Shown: positions 1 through 14,628 of the stretch, piece by piece
Numbering within the stretch: position 1 is the first letter of the stretch
Layout: every line of letters begins with the position of its first letter
From: Plumapathes pennacea
Taxonomy: Eukaryota; Cnidaria; Anthozoa; Antipatharia; Myriopathidae
Length of the DNA stretch: 64,000 bases
Assembly (NCBI GenBank): GCA_964036295.1
Contig: OZ038470.1
Coordinates: 14,141,578 to 14,205,577 of the forward strand
Reading direction: 5' to 3'
Made by a program: the position numbers and the translations under genes
Notes under the pieces: generated by a model
Seen by the model: the letters and a program-made list of their open reading frames with translations, nothing else
Database searches by the model: none
Told to the model about the DNA's origin: nothing

Positions 1-2564
1 TATAAACCAAAAATTTTTTGGTCCTCGAGTTCAACTCAAACACTGGAAATAGGTAGTCGAGATGGTAAATGATAGGAATCAGCCTTTTGATTTTGAAAAT
101 ATGTTTTATTCTTGGAAAAAACACTGGTCAAACTTAGACATAGTTGGGGTTTGACCCAGGCTCCTAGGGTTTATAAACCTAAAATTATTTGGTGCTTTAG
201 TGCAACTCAAACACTGGAAAAAGATAGTCGAGATGGTAAATGATAGGAATCAGCCTTTTGATTTTGAAAATATGTTTTATTCTTGGAGAAAACACTGGTC
301 AAACTCAGACATAGTTGGGGTTTAACCCAGGCTCCTAGGGTTTATAAACTAAAAATTTTTTCGTGCTTTAGTGCAACTCAAACACTGGAAATAGGCAGTC
401 GAGATGGTAAATGATAGGAATCAGCCTTTTGATTTTAAAAATATGTTTTATTCTTGGAGAAAACACTGGTCAAACTCAGACCGAGTTAGGGTTTGACCCA
501 GGCTCCTAGGGTTTATAAACCAAAATATTTTGGTCCACGAGTTCAACTCAAACACTGGAAATAGGCAGTCGAGATGGCAAATGATAGGAATCAGCCTTTT
601 GATTTTGAAAATATGTTTTATTCTTGGAGAAAACACTGGTCAAAGTCAGACTTAGGTAGGGTTTGACCCAGGCTCCTAGGGTTTATAAACCAAAATATTT
701 TGGTCCTCGAGTTCAACTCAAACACTGGAAATAGGTAGTCGAGATGGTAAATGATAGGAATCAGCCTTTTGATTTTGAAAATATGTTTTATTCTTGGAGA
801 AAACACTGGTGAAAGTCAGACCTAGTTAGGGTTTGACCCAGGCTCCTAGGGTTTATAAACTAAAAATTTTTTGGTGCTTTAGTGCAACTCAAACACTGGA
901 AATAGGCAGTCGAGATGGTAAATGATAGGAATCAGCCTTTTGATTTTGAAAATATGTTTTATTCTTGGAGAAAACACTGGTCAAAGTCAGACCTAGTTAG
1001 GGTTTGACCCAGGCTCCTAGGGTTTATAAACCAAAAATTTTTTGGTCCTCGAGTTCAACTCAAACACTGGAAATAGGTAGTCGAGATGGTAAATGATAGG
1101 AATCAGCCTTTTGATTTTGAAAATATGTTTTATTCTTGGAGAAAACACTGGTCAAAGTCAGACCTAGTTAGGGTTTGACCCAGGCTCCTAGGGTTTATAA
1201 ACCAAAAATTTTTTGGTCCTCGAGTTCAACTCAAACACTGGAAATAGGTAGTCGAGATGGTAAATGATAGGAATCAGCCTTTTGATTTTGAAAATATGTT
1301 TTATTCTTGGAGAAAACACTGGTCAAACTCAGACATAGTTGGGGTTTGACCCAGGCTCCTAGGGTTTTTAAACCTAAAATTATTTGGTGCTTTAGTGCAA
1401 CTCAAACACTGGAAAAAGATAGTCGAGATGGTAAATGATAGGAATCAGCCTTTTGATTTTGAAAATATGTTTTATTCTTGGAGAAAACACTGGTCAAACT
1501 CAGACCTAGTTGGGGTTTACCCAGGCTCCTAGGGTTTATAAACTAAAAAATTTTTCGTGCTTTAGTGCAACTCAAACACTGGAAATAGGCAGTCGAGATG
1601 GTAAATGATAGGAATCAGCCTTTTGATTTTAAAAATATGTTTTATTCTTGGAGAAAACACTGGTCAAACTCAGACCGAGTTAGGGTTTGACCCAGGCTCC
1701 TAGGGTTTATAAACCAAAATATTTTGGTCCTCGAGTGCAACTCAAACACTGGAAATAGGCAGTCGAGATGGTAAATGATAGGAATCAGCCTTTTGATTTT
1801 GAAAATATGTTTTATTCTTGGAGAAAACACTGGTCAAACTCAGACATAGTTGGGGTTTCACCCAGGCTCCTAGGGTTTATAAACCAAAATTTTTTGGTGC
1901 TTTAGTGCAACTCAAACACTGGAAATAGGTAGTCGAGATGGTAAATGATAGGAATCAGCCTTTTGATTTTGAAAATATGTTTTATTCTTGGAGAAAACAC
2001 TGGTCAAAGTTAGACTTATTTAGGGTTTGACCCAGGCTCCTAGGGTTTATAAACCAAAAATTATTTGGTGCTTCAGTTGAACTCAAAGACTGGAAATAGG
2101 TAGTCGAGATGGTAAATGATAGGAATCAGCCTTTTGATTTTGAAAATATGTTTTATTCTTGGAGAATACACTGGTCAAACTCAGACCTAGTTAGGGTTTG
2201 ACCCAGGCTCCTAGGGTTTATAAACCAAAATATTTTGGTCCTCGAGTTCAACTCAAACACTGGAAATAGGCAGTCGAGATGGTAAATGATAGGAATCAGC
2301 CTTTTGATTTTGAAAATATGTTTTATTCTTGGAGAAAACACTGGTCAAACTCAGACATAGTTGGGGTTTGACCCAGGCTCCTAGGGTTTATAAACCAAAA
2401 ATTTTTTGGTGCTTTAGTGCAACTCAAACACTGGAAATAGGTAGTCGAGATGGTAAATGATAGGAATCAGCCTTTTGATTTTGAAAATATGTTTTATTCT
2501 TGGAGAAAACACTGGTCAAAGTCAGACTTAGTTAATGTTTGACCCAGGCTCCTAGGGTTTATAA

Positions 2565-2855
2565 ACCAAAAATTTTTTGGTCCTTTAGTTCAACTAAAAC
2601 ACTTGAAATAGGAACTTGAGGTGGTAAATAATAGGAATCTGCGTTTTGATTTTAAAAACATATCTTAATCTTGGAGAAAACGCTGGTCAAAGTTAGACCT
2701 ACTTTAAGGGTTTGACCCAGCCTCCTAGGGTTTACAAACCAAAATTTTTTGGTCTTTGAGTTCAACTCAAACACTGGAAATAAGCAGTTGAGATGGTGAA
2801 AGATAGGAATCAGCCTTTTGATTTTGAAAATATGTTTTATTCTTGGAGAAAACAC
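2565..2855. repeat. Diverged marker monomer in the array (copy 1)
   Basis: These monomers depart from the consensus: 'ggaacttgaggtggtaaata', 'gaatctgcgttttgatttta', 'aacatatcttaatcttggag' and a 'cctactttaagggtttgacc' junction. The nearly identical oddity reappears at about 14340-14628, with neighbouring monomers also matching, so it marks a large block duplication (offset about 11.8 kb here, 11.6 kb further along). Its 'gaatctgc' and 'catatcttaatcttggag' wording resembles the old edge monomers at 43.6-46.2 kb. Confidence 0.8.
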
Positions 2856-5563
2856 TGGTCAAAGTCAGACTTAGTTAGGGTTTGACCCAGGCTCCTAGGG
2901 TTTATAAATCAAAAATATTTGGTGCTTCAGTTCAACTCAAAGACTGAAAATAGGCAGTTGAGATGGTAAATGATAGGAATCAGCCTTTTGATTTTGAAAA
3001 TATGTTTTATTCTTGGAGAAAACACTGGTCAAACTCAGACATAGATGGGGTTTGACCCAGGCTCCTAGGGTTTATAAACCAAAAATTTTTTGGCGCTTTA
3101 GTGCAACTCAAACACTGGAAATAGGCAGTCGAGATGGTAAATGATAGGAATCAGCCTTTTGATTTTGAAAATATGTTTTATTCTTGGAGAAAACACTGGT
3201 CAAAGTCAGACTTAGTTAGGGTTTGACCCAGGCTCCTAGGGTTTATAAATCAAAATTATTTGGTGCTTCAGCTCAACTCAAAGACTGAAAATAGGCAGTT
3301 GAGATGGTAAATGATAGGAATCAGCCTTTTGATTTTGAAAATATGTTTTATTCTTGGAGAAAACACTGGTCAAAGTCAGACCTAGTTAGGGTTTGACCCA
3401 GGCTCCTAGGGTTTTTAAACCAAAATATTTTGGTCCTCGAGTTCAACTCAAACACTGGAAATAGGCAGTCGAGATGGTAAATGATAGGAATCAGCCTTTT
3501 GATTTTGAAAATATGTTTTATTCTTGGAGAAAACACTGGTCAAACTCAGACATAGTTGGGGTTTGACCCAGGCTCCTAGGGTTTATAAACCAAAAATTTT
3601 TTTGGTGCTTTAGTGCAACTCAAACACTGGAAATAGGCAGTCGAGATGGTAAATGATAGGAATCAGCCTTTTGATTTTGAAAATATGTTTTATTCTTGGA
3701 GAAAACACTGGTCAAACTCAGACATAGTTGGGGTTTGACCCAGGCTCCTAGGGTTTATAAACCAAAATATTTTGGTGCTTTAGTGCAACTCAAACACTGG
3801 AAATAGGCAGTCGAGATGGTAAATGATAGGAATCAGCCTTTCGATTTTGAAAATATGTTTCATTCTTGGAGAAAACACTGGTCAAACTCAGACATAGTTG
3901 GGGTTTGACCCAGGCTCCTACGGTTTATAAACCAAAAATTTTTTGGTGCTTTAGTTGAACTCAAACACTGGAAATAGGCAGTGGAGATGGTAAATGATAG
4001 GAATCAGCCTTTTGATTTTGAAAATATGTTTTATTCTTGGAGAAAACACTGGTCAAAGTCAGATATAGGTAGGGTTTGACCCAGGCTCCTACGGTTTATA
4101 AACCAAAAATTTTTTGGTGCTTTAGTTCAACTCAAACACTGGAAATAGGAGTTGAGATGGTAAATGATAGGAATCAGCCTTTTAATTTTGAAAATATGTT
4201 TTATTCTTGGAGAAAACACTGGTCAAACTCAGACATAGTTGCGGTTTGACCCAGGCTCCTAGGGTTTATAAACCAAAAATTTTTTGGTGCTTTAGTTCAA
4301 CTCAAACACTGGAAATAGGCAGTCGAGATGGTAAATGATAGGAATCAGCCTTTTGATTTTAAAAATATGTTTTATTCTTGGAGAAAACACTGGTCAAAGT
4401 CAGACCTAGTTAGGGTTTGACCCAGGCTCCTAGGGTTTATAAACCAAAATATTTTGGTCCTCGAGTTCAACTCAAACACTAGAAATAGGCAGTCGAGATG
4501 GTAAATGATAGGAATCAGCCTTTTGATTTTGAAAATATGTTTTATTCTCGGAGAAAACACTTGTCAAACTCAGACATAGTTGGGGTTTGACCCAGGCTAC
4601 TAGGGTTTATGAACAAAAAAATTTTAGTTCTCGAGTTCAACTCAAACACTGGAAATAGGCAGTCGAGATGGTAAATGATAGGAATTAGCCTTTTGATTTT
4701 GAAAATATGTTTTATTCTTGGAGAAAACACTGGTCAAACTCAGACATAGTTGGGGTTTGACCCAGGCTCCTAGGGTTTATAAACCAAAATATTTTAGTCC
4801 TCGAGTTCAACTCAAAGACTGAAAATAGGCAGTTGAGATGGTAAATGATAGGAATCAGCCTTTTGATTTTGAAAATATGTTTTATTCTTGGAGAAAACAC
4901 TGGTCAAACTCAGACATAGTTGGGGTTTGACCCAGGCTCCTAGGGTTTATAAACCAAAAATTTTTTGGTGCTTTAGTGCAACTCAAACACTGGAAATAGG
5001 TAGTCGAGATGGTAAATGATAGGAATCAGCCTTTTGATTTTGAAAATATGTTTTATTCTTGGAGAAAACACTGGTCAAAGTCAGACCTAGTTAGGGTTTG
5101 ACCCAGGCTCCTAGGGTTTATAAACCAAAATATTTTGGTCCTCGAGTTCAATTCAAACACTGGAAATAGGCAGTCGAGATGGTAAATGATAGGAATCAGC
5201 CTTTTGTTTTTGAAAATATGTTTTATTCTTGGAGAAAACACTGGTCAAACTCAGACATAGTTGGGGTTTGACCCAGGCTCCTAGGGTTTATAAACCAAAA
5301 ATTTTTTGGTGCTTTAGTGCAACTCAAACACTGGAAATAGGCAGTCGAGATGGTAAATGATAGGAATCAGCCTTTTGATTTTGAAAATATGTTTTATTCT
5401 TGGAGAAAACACTGGTCAAACTCAGACATAGTTGGGGTTTGACCCAGGCTCCTAGGGTTTATAAATCAAAATATTTTAGTTCTCGAGTTCAACTCAAACA
5501 CTGGAAATAGGCAGTCGAGATGGTAAATGATAGGAATCAGCCTTTTGATTTTGAAAATATGTT

Positions 5564-8500
5564 TTATTCTTGGAGAAAACACTGGTCAAAGTCAGACTTA
5601 GTTAGGGTTTGACCCAGGCTCCTAGGGTTTATAAACCAAAATATTTTAGTCCTCAAGTTCAACTCAAAGACTGAAAATAGGCAGTTGAGATGGTAAATGA
5701 TAGGAATCAGCCTTTTGATTTTGAAAATATGTTTTATTCTTGGAGAAAACACTGGTCAAACTCAGACATAGTTGGGGTTTGACCCAGGCTCCTAGGGTTT
5801 ATAAACCAAAAATTTTTTGGTGCTTTAGTGCAACTCAAACACTGGAAATAGGTAGTCGAGATGGTAAATGATAGGAATCAGCCTTTTGATTTTGAAAATA
5901 TGTTTTATTCTTGGAGAAAACACTGGTGAAAGTCAGACCTAGTTAGGGTTTGACCCAGGCTCCTAGGGTTTATAAACTAAAAATTTTTTGGTGCTTTAGT
6001 GCAACTCAAACACTGGAAATAGGCAGTCGAGATGGTAAATGATAGGAATCAGCCTTTTGATTTTGAAAATATGTTTTATTCTTGGAGAAAACACTGGTCA
6101 AAGTCAGACCTAGTTAGGGTTTGACCCAGGCTCCTAGGGTTTATAAACCAAAAATTTTTTGGTCCTCGAGTTCAACTCAAACACTGGAAATAGGTAGTCG
6201 AGATGGTAAATGATAGGAATCAGCCTTTTGATTTTGAAAATATGTTTTATTCTTGGAGAAAACACTGGTCAAACTCAGACATAGTTGGGGTTTGACCCAG
6301 GCTCCTAGGGTTTATAAACCTAAAATTATTTGGTGCTTTAGTGCAACTCAAACACTGGAAAAAGTTAGTCGAGATGGTAAATGATAGGAATCAGCCTTTT
6401 GATTTTGAAAATATGTTTTATTCTTGGAGAAAACACTGGTCAAACTCAGACATAGTTGGGGTTTAACCCAGGCTCCTAGGGTTTATAAACTAAAAATTTT
6501 TTGGTGCTTTAGTGCAACTCAAACACTGGAAATAGGCAGTCGAGATGGTAAATGATAGGAATCAGCCTTTTGATTTTGAAAATATGTTTTATTCTTGGAG
6601 AAAACACTGGTCAAACTCAGACATAGTTGGGGTTTAACCCAGGCTCCTAGGGTTTATAAACTAAAAATTTTTTCGTGCTTTAGTGCAACTCAAACACTGG
6701 AAATAGGCAGTCGAGATGGTAAATGATAGGAATCAGCCTTTTGATTTTAAAAATATGTTTTATTCTTGGAGAATACACTGGTCAAAATCAGACCGAGTTA
6801 GGGTTTGAGCCAGGCTCCTAGGGTTTATAAACCAAAATATTTTGGTCCTCGAGTGCAACTCAAACACTGGAAATAGGTAGTCGAGATGGTAAATGATAGG
6901 AATCAGCCTTTTGATTTTGAAAATATGTTTTATTCTTGGAGAAAACACTGGTCAAACTCAGACATAGTTGGGGTTTGACCCAGGCTCCTAGGGTTTATAA
7001 ACCTAAAATTATTTGGTGCTTTAGTGCAACTCAAACACTGGAAAAAGATAGTCGAGATGGTAAATGATAGGAATCAGCCTTTTGATTTTGAAAATATGTT
7101 TTATTCTTGGAGAAAACACTGGTCAAACTCAGACATAGTTGGGGTTTAACCCAGGCTCCTAGGGTTTATAAACTAAAAATTTTTTGGTGCTTTAGTGCAA
7201 CTCAAACACTGGAAATAGGCAGTCGAGATGGTAAATGATAGGAATCAGCCTTTTGATTTTGAAAATATGTTTTATTCTTGGAGAAAACACTGGTCAAACT
7301 CAGACATAGTTGGGGTTTAACCCAGGCTCCTAGGGTTTATAAACTAAAAATTTTTTCGTGCTTTAGTGCAACTCAAACACTGGAAATAGGCAGTCGAGAT
7401 GGTAAATGATAGGAATCAGCCTTTTGATTTTAAAAATATGTTTTATTCTTGGAGAATACACTGGTCAAAATCAGACCGAGTTAGGGTTTGAGCCAGGCTC
7501 CTAGGGTTTATAAACCAAAATATTTTGGTCCTCGAGTGCAACTCAAACACTGGAAATAGGCAGTCGAGATGGTAAATGATAGGAATCAGCCTTTTGATTT
7601 TGAAAATATGTTTTATTCTTGGAGAAAACACTGGTCAAAGTCAGACATAGTTGGGGTTTGACCCAGGCTCCTAGGGTTTATAAACCAAAATATTTTGGTG
7701 CTTTAGTGCAACTCAAACACTGGAAATAGGTAGTCGAGATGGTAAATGATAGGAATCAGCCTTTTGATTTTGAAAATATGTTTTATTCTTGGAGAAAACA
7801 CTGGTCAAAGTTAGACTTATTTAGGGTTTGACCCAGGCTCCTAGGGTTTATAAACCAAAAATTATTTGGTGCTTCAGTTCAACTCAAAGACTGGAAATAG
7901 GTAGTCGAGATGGTAAATGATAGGAATCAGCCTTTTGATTTTGAAAATATGTTTTATTCTTGGAGAAAACACTGGTCAAACTCAGACCTAGTTAGGGTTT
8001 GACCCAGGCTCCTAGGGTTTATAAACCAAAATATTTTGGTCCTCGAGTTCAACTCAAACACTGGAAATAGGCAGTCGAGATGGTAAATGATAGGAATCAG
8101 CCTTTTGATTTTGAAAATATGTTTTATTCTTGGAGAAAACACTGGTCAAAGTCAGACTTAGTTAGGGTTTGACCCAGGCTCCTAGGGTTTATAAACCAAA
8201 ATATTTTAGTCCTCAAGTTCAACTCAAAGACTGAAAATAGGCAGTTGAGATGGTAAATGATAGGAATCAGCCTTTTGATTTTGAAAATATGTTTTATTCT
8301 TGGAGAAAACACTGGTCAAACTCAGACATAGTTGGGGTTTGACCCAGGCTCCTAGGGTTTATAAACCAAAAATTTTTTGGTGCTTTAGTGCAACTCAAAC
8401 ACTGGAAATAGGTAGTCGAGATGGTAAATGATAGGAATCAGCCTTTTGATTTTGAAAATATGTTTTATTCTTGGAGAAAACACTGGTGAAAGTCAGACCT

Positions 8501-11500
8501 AGTTAGGGTTTGACCCAGGCTCCTAGGGTTTATAAACTAAAAATTTTTTGGTGCTTTAGTGCAACTCAAACACTGGAAATAGGCAGTCGAGATGGTAAAT
8601 GATAGGAATCAGCCTTTTGATTTTGAAAATATGTTTTATTCTTGGAGAAAACACTGGTCAAAGTCAGACCTAGTTAGGGTTTGACCCAGGCTCCTAGGGT
8701 TTATAAACCAAAAATTTTTTGGTCCTCGAGTTCAACTCAAACACTGGAAATAGGTAGTCGAGATGGTAAATGATAGGAATCAGCCTTTTGATTTTGAAAA
8801 TATGTTTTATTCTTGGAGAAAACACTGGTCAAACTCAGACATAGTTGGGGTTTGACCCAGGCTCCTAGGGTTTATAAACCTAAAATTATTTGGTGCTTTA
8901 GTGCAACTCAAACACTGGAAAAAGATAGTCGAGATGGTAAATGATAGGAATCAGCCTTTTGATTTTGAAAATATGTTTTATTCTTGGAGAAAACACTGGT
9001 CAAACTCAGACATAGTTGGGGTTTAACCCAGGCTCCTAGGGTTTATAAACTAAAAATTTTTTGGTGCTTTAGTGCAACTCAAACACTGGAAATAGGCAGT
9101 CGAGATGGTAAATGATAGGAATCAGCCTTTTGATTTTGAAAATATGTTTTATTCTTGGAGAAAACACTGGTCAAACTCAGACATAGTTGGGGTTTAACCC
9201 AGGCTCCTAGGGTTTATAAACTAAAAATTTTTTCGTGCTTTAGTGCAACTCAAACACTGGAAATAGGCAGTCGAGATGGTAAATGATAGGAATCAGCCTT
9301 TTGATTTTGAAAATATGTTTTATTCTTGGAGAAAACACTGGTCAAACTCAGACATAGTTGGGGTTTAACCCAGGCTCCTAGGGTTTATAAACTAAAAATT
9401 TTTTCGTGCTTTAGTGCAACTCAAACACTGGAAATAGGCAGTCGAGATGGTAAATGATAGGAATCAGCCTTTTGATTTTAAAAATATGTTTTATTCTTGG
9501 AGAATACACTGGTCAAAATCAGACCGAGTTAGGGTTTGAGCCAGGCTCCTAGGGTTTATAAACCAAAATATTTTGGTCCTCGAGTGCAACTCAAACACTG
9601 GAAATAGGTAGTCGAGATGGTAAATGATAGGAATCAGCCTTTTGATTTTGAAAATTTGTTTTATTCTTGGAGAAAACACTGGTCAAACTCAGACATAGTT
9701 GGGGTTTGACCCAGGCTCCTAGGGTTTATAAACCTAAAATTATTTGGTGCTTTAGTGCAACTCAAACACTGGAAAAAGATAGTCGAGATGGTAAATGATA
9801 GGAATCAGCCTTTTGATTGTGAAAATATGTTTTATTCTTGGAGAAAACACTGGTCAAACTCAGACATAGTTGGGGTTTAACCCAGGCTCCTAGGGTTTAT
9901 AAACTAAAAATTTTTTGGTGCTTTAGTGCAACTCAAACACTGGAAATAGGCAGTCGAGATGGTAAATGATAGGAATCAGCCTTTTGATTTTGAAAATATG
10001 TTTTATTCTTGGAGAAAACACTGGTCAAACTCAGACATAGTTGGGGTTTAACCCAGGCTCCTAGGGTTTATAAACTAAAAATTTTTTCGTGCTTTAGTGC
10101 AACTCAAACACTGGAAATAGGCAGTCGAGATGGTAAATGATAGGAATCAGCCTTTTGATTTTAAAAATATGTTTTATTCTTGGAGAATACACTGGTCAAA
10201 ATCAGACCGAGTTAGGGTTTGAGCCAGGCTCCTAGGGTTTATAAACCAAAATATTTTGGTCCTCGAGTGCAACTCAAACACTGGAAATAGGCAGTCGAGA
10301 TGGTAAATGATAGGAATCAGCCTTTTGATTTTGAAAATATGTTTTATTCTTGGAGAAAACACTGGTCAAAGTCAGACATAGTTGGGGTTTGACCCAGGCT
10401 CCTAGGGTTTATAAACCAAAATATTTTGGTGCTTTAGTGCAACTCAAACACTTGAAATAGGTAGTCGAGATGGTAAATGATAGGAATCAGCCTTTTGATT
10501 TTGAAAATATGTTTTATTCTTGGAGAAAACACTGGTCAAAGTTAGACTTATTTAGGGTTTGACCCAGGCTCCTAGGGTTTATAAACCAAAAATTATTTGG
10601 TGCTTCAGTTCAACTCAAAGACTGGAAATAGGTAGTCGAGATGGTAAATGATAGGAATCAGCCTTTTGATTTTGAAAATATGTTTTATTCTTGGAGAAAA
10701 CACTGGTCAAACTCAGACCTAGTTAGGGTTTGACCCAGGCTCCTAGGGTTTATAAACCAAAATATTTTGGTCCTCGAGTTCAACTCAAACACTGGAAATA
10801 GGCAGTCGAGATGGTAAATGATAGGAATCAGCCTTTTGATTTTGAAAATATGTTTTATTCTTGGAGAAAACACTGGTCAAAGTCAGACTTAGTTAGGGTT
10901 TGACCCAGGCTCCTAGGGTTTATAAACCAAAATATTTTAGTCCTCAAGTTCAACTCAAAGACTGAAAATAGGCAGTTGAGATGGTAAATGATAGGAATCA
11001 GCCTTTTGATTTTGAAAATATGTTTTATTCTTGGAGAAAACACTGGTCAAACTCAGACATAGTTGGGGTTTGACCCAGGCTCCTAGGGTTTATAAACCAA
11101 AAATTTTTTGGTGCTTTAGTGCAACTCAAACACTGGAAATAGGTAGTCGAGATGGTAAATGATAGGAATCAGCCTTTTGATTTTGAAAATATGTTTTATT
11201 CTTGGAGAAAACACTGGTGAAAGTCAGACCTAGTTAGGGTTTGACCCAGGCTCCTAGGGTTTATAAACTAAAAATTTTTTGGTGCTTTAGTGCAACTCAA
11301 ACACTGGAAATAGGCAGTCGAGATGGTAAATGATAGGAATCAGCCTTTTGATTTTGAAAATATGTTTTATTCTTGGAGAAAACACTGGTCAAAGTCAGAC
11401 CTAGTTAGGGTTTGACCCAGGCTCTTAGGGTTTATAAACCAAAAATTTTTTGGTCCTCGAGTTCAACTCAAACACTGGAAATAGGTAGTCGAGATGGTAA

Positions 11501-13414
11501 ATGATAGGAATCAGCCTTTTGATTTTGAAAATATGTTTTATTCTTGGAGAAAACACTGGTCAAACTCAGACATAGTTGGGGTTTGACCCAGGCTCCTAGG
11601 GTTTATAAACCTAAAATTATTTGGTGCTTTAGTGCAACTCAAACACTGGAAAAAGATAGTCGAGATGGTAAATGATAGGAATCAGCCTTTTGATTTTGAA
11701 AATATGTTTTATTCTTGGAGAAAACACTGGTCAAACTCAGACATAGTTGGGGTTTAACCCAGGCTCCTAGGGTTTATAAACTAAAAATTTTTTGGTGCTT
11801 TAGTGCAACTCAAACACTGGAAATAGGCAGTCGAGATGGTAAATGATAGGAATCAGCCTTTTGATTTTGAAAATATGTTTTATTCTTGGAGAAAACACTG
11901 GTCAAACTCAGACATAGTTGGGGTTTAACCCAGGCTCCTAGGGTTTATAAACTAAAAATTTTTTCGTGCTTTAGTGCAACTCAAACACTGGAAATAGGCA
12001 GTCGAGATGGTAAATGATAGGAATCAGCCTTTTGATTTTAAAAATATGTTTTATTCTTGGAGAATACACTGGTCAAAATCAGACCGAGTTAGGGTTTGAG
12101 CCAGGCTCCTAGGTTTTATAAACCAAAATATTTTGGTCCTCGAGTGCAACTCAAACACTGGAAATAGGTAGTCGAGATGGTAAATGATAGGAATCAGCCT
12201 TTTGATTTTGAAAATATGTTTTATTCTTGGAGAAAACACTGGTCAAACTCAGACATAGTTGGGGTTTGACCCAGGCTCCTAGGGTTTATAAACCTAAAAT
12301 TATTTGGTGCTTTAGTGCAACTCAAACACTGGAAAAAGATAGTCGAGATGGTAAATGATAGGAATCAGCCTTTTGATTTTGAAAATATGTTTTATTCTTG
12401 GAGAAAACACTGGTCAAACTCAGACATAGTTGGGGTTTAACCCAGGCTCCTAGGGTTTATAAACTAAAAATTTTTTGGTGCTTTAGTGCAACTCAAACAC
12501 TGGAAATAGGCAGTCGAGATGGTAAATGATAGGAATCAGCCTTTTGATTTTGAAAATATGTTTTATTCTTGGAGAAAACACTGGTCAAACTCAGACATAG
12601 TTGGGGTTTAACCCAGGCTCCTAGGGTTTATAAACTAAAAATTTTTTCGTGCTTTAGTGCAACTCAAACACTGGAAATAGGCAGTCGAGATGGTAAATGA
12701 TAGGAATCAGCCTTTTGATTTTAAAAATATGTTTTTTTCTTGGAGAATACACTGGTCAAAATCAGACCGAGTTAGGGTTTGAGCCAGGCTCCTAGGGTTT
12801 ATAAACCAAAATATTTTGGTCCTCGAGTGCAACTCAAACACTGGAAATAGGCAGTCGAGATGGTAAATGATAGGAATCAGCCTTTTGATTTTGAAAATAT
12901 GTTTTATTCTTGGAGAAAACACTGGTCAAAGTCAGACATAGTTGGGGTTTGACCCAGGCTCCTAGGGTTTATAAACCAAAATATTTTGGTGCTTTAGTGC
13001 AACTCAAACACTGGAAATAGGTAGTCGAGGTGGTAAATGATAGGAATCAGCCTTTTGATTTTGAAAATATGTTTTATTCTTGGAGAAAACACTGGTCAAA
13101 GTTAGACTTATTTAGGGTTTGACCCAGGCTCCTAGGGTTTATAAACCAAAAATTATTTGGTGCTTCAGTTCAACTCAAAGACTGGAAATAGGTAGTCGAG
13201 ATGGTAAATGATAAGAATCAGCCTTTTGATTTTGAAAATATGTTTTATTCTTGGAGAAAACACTGGTCAAACTCAGACCTAGTTAGGGTTTGACCCAGGC
13301 TCCTAGGGTTTATAAACCAAAATATTTTGGTCCTCGAGTTCAACTCAAACACTGGAAATAGGCAGTCGAGATGGTAAATGATAGGAATCAGCCTTTTGAT
13401 TTTGAAAATATGTT
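5564..13414. repeat. Higher-order repeat: three units of 15/16/15 monomers
   Basis: Identical variant monomers recur at fixed offsets. The monomer block at 5564 returns at 8124 (2560 bp) and 10855 (2731 bp); that at 6760 returns at 9491 (2731) and 12051 (2560); that at 7954 returns at 10685 and 13245. The 171-bp difference is one extra monomer, duplicated near 9233-9400 in the middle unit. A partial older relative lies at about 0.8-2.3 kb, where 1642 corresponds to 6760. Units are near-identical to each other while monomers within a unit differ, which is the definition of a higher-order repeat. Confidence 0.88.
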
Positions 13415-14339
13415 TTATTCTTGGAGAAAACACTGGTCAAACTCAGACATAGTTGCGGTTTGACCCAGGCTCCTAGGGTTTATAAACCAAAATTTTTTTG
13501 TTGCTTTAGTTCAACTCAAACACTGGAAATAGGCAGTCGAGATGGTAAATGATAGGAATCAGCCTTTTGATTTTAAAAATATGTTTTATTCTTGGAGAAA
13601 ACACTGGTCAAAGTCAGACCTAGTTAGGGTTTGACCCAGGCTCCTAGGGTTTATAAACCAAAATATTTTGGTCCTCGAGTTCAACTCAAACACTAGAAAT
13701 AGGCAGTCGAGATGGTAAATGATAGGAAGCAGCCTTTTGATTTTGAAAATATGTTTTATTCTTGGAGAAAACACTGGTCAAACTCAGACATAGTTGGGGT
13801 TTGACCCAGGCTACTAGGGTTTATGAACAAAAAAATTTTAGTTCTCGAGTTCAACTCAAACACTGGAAATAGGCAGTCGAGATGGTAAATGATAGGAATT
13901 AGCCTTTTGATTTTGAAAATATGTTTTATTCTTGGAGAAAACACTGGTCAAAGTCAGACCTAGTTAGGGTTTGACCCAGGCTCCTAGGGTTTATAAACCA
14001 AAATATTTTAGTCCTCGAGTTCAACTCAAAGACTGAAAATAGGCAGTTGAGATGGTAAAGGATAGGAATCAGCCTTTTGATTTTGAAAATATGTTTTATT
14101 CTTGGAGAAAACACTGGTCAAACTCAGACATAGTTGGGGTTTGACCCAGGCTCCTAGGGTTTATAAACCAAAAATTTTTTGGTGCTTTAGTGCAACTCAA
14201 ACACTGGAAATAGGTAGTCGAGATGGTAAATGATAGGAATCAGCCTTTTGATTTTGAAAATATGTTTTATTCTTGGAGAAAACACTGGTCAAAGTCAGAC
14301 TTAGTTAATGTTTTACCCAGGCTCCTAGGGTTTATAAAC

Positions 14340-14628
14340 CAAAAATTTTTTGGTCCTTTAGTTCAACTAAAACACTTGAAATAGGAACTTCAGGTGGTAA
14401 ATAATAGGAATCTGCGTTTTGATTTTAAAAACATATCTTAATCTTGGAGAAAACGCTGGTCAAAGTTTGACCTACTTTAAGGGTTTGACCCAGCCTCCTA
14501 GGGTTTACAAACCAAAATTTTTTGGTCTTTGAGTTCAACTCAAACACTGGAAATAAGCAGTTGAGATGGTGAAAGATAGGAATCAGCCTTTTGATTTTGA
14601 AAATATGTTTTATTCTTGGAGAAAACAC
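14340..14628. repeat. Diverged marker monomer in the array (copy 2)
   Basis: This is the same divergent monomer as at 2565-2855, with a few substitutions. The following monomers match those after copy 1, for example blocks at 4372 and 15975, offset 11603 bp. It supports a segmental duplication of several kilobases inside the satellite. Confidence 0.8.
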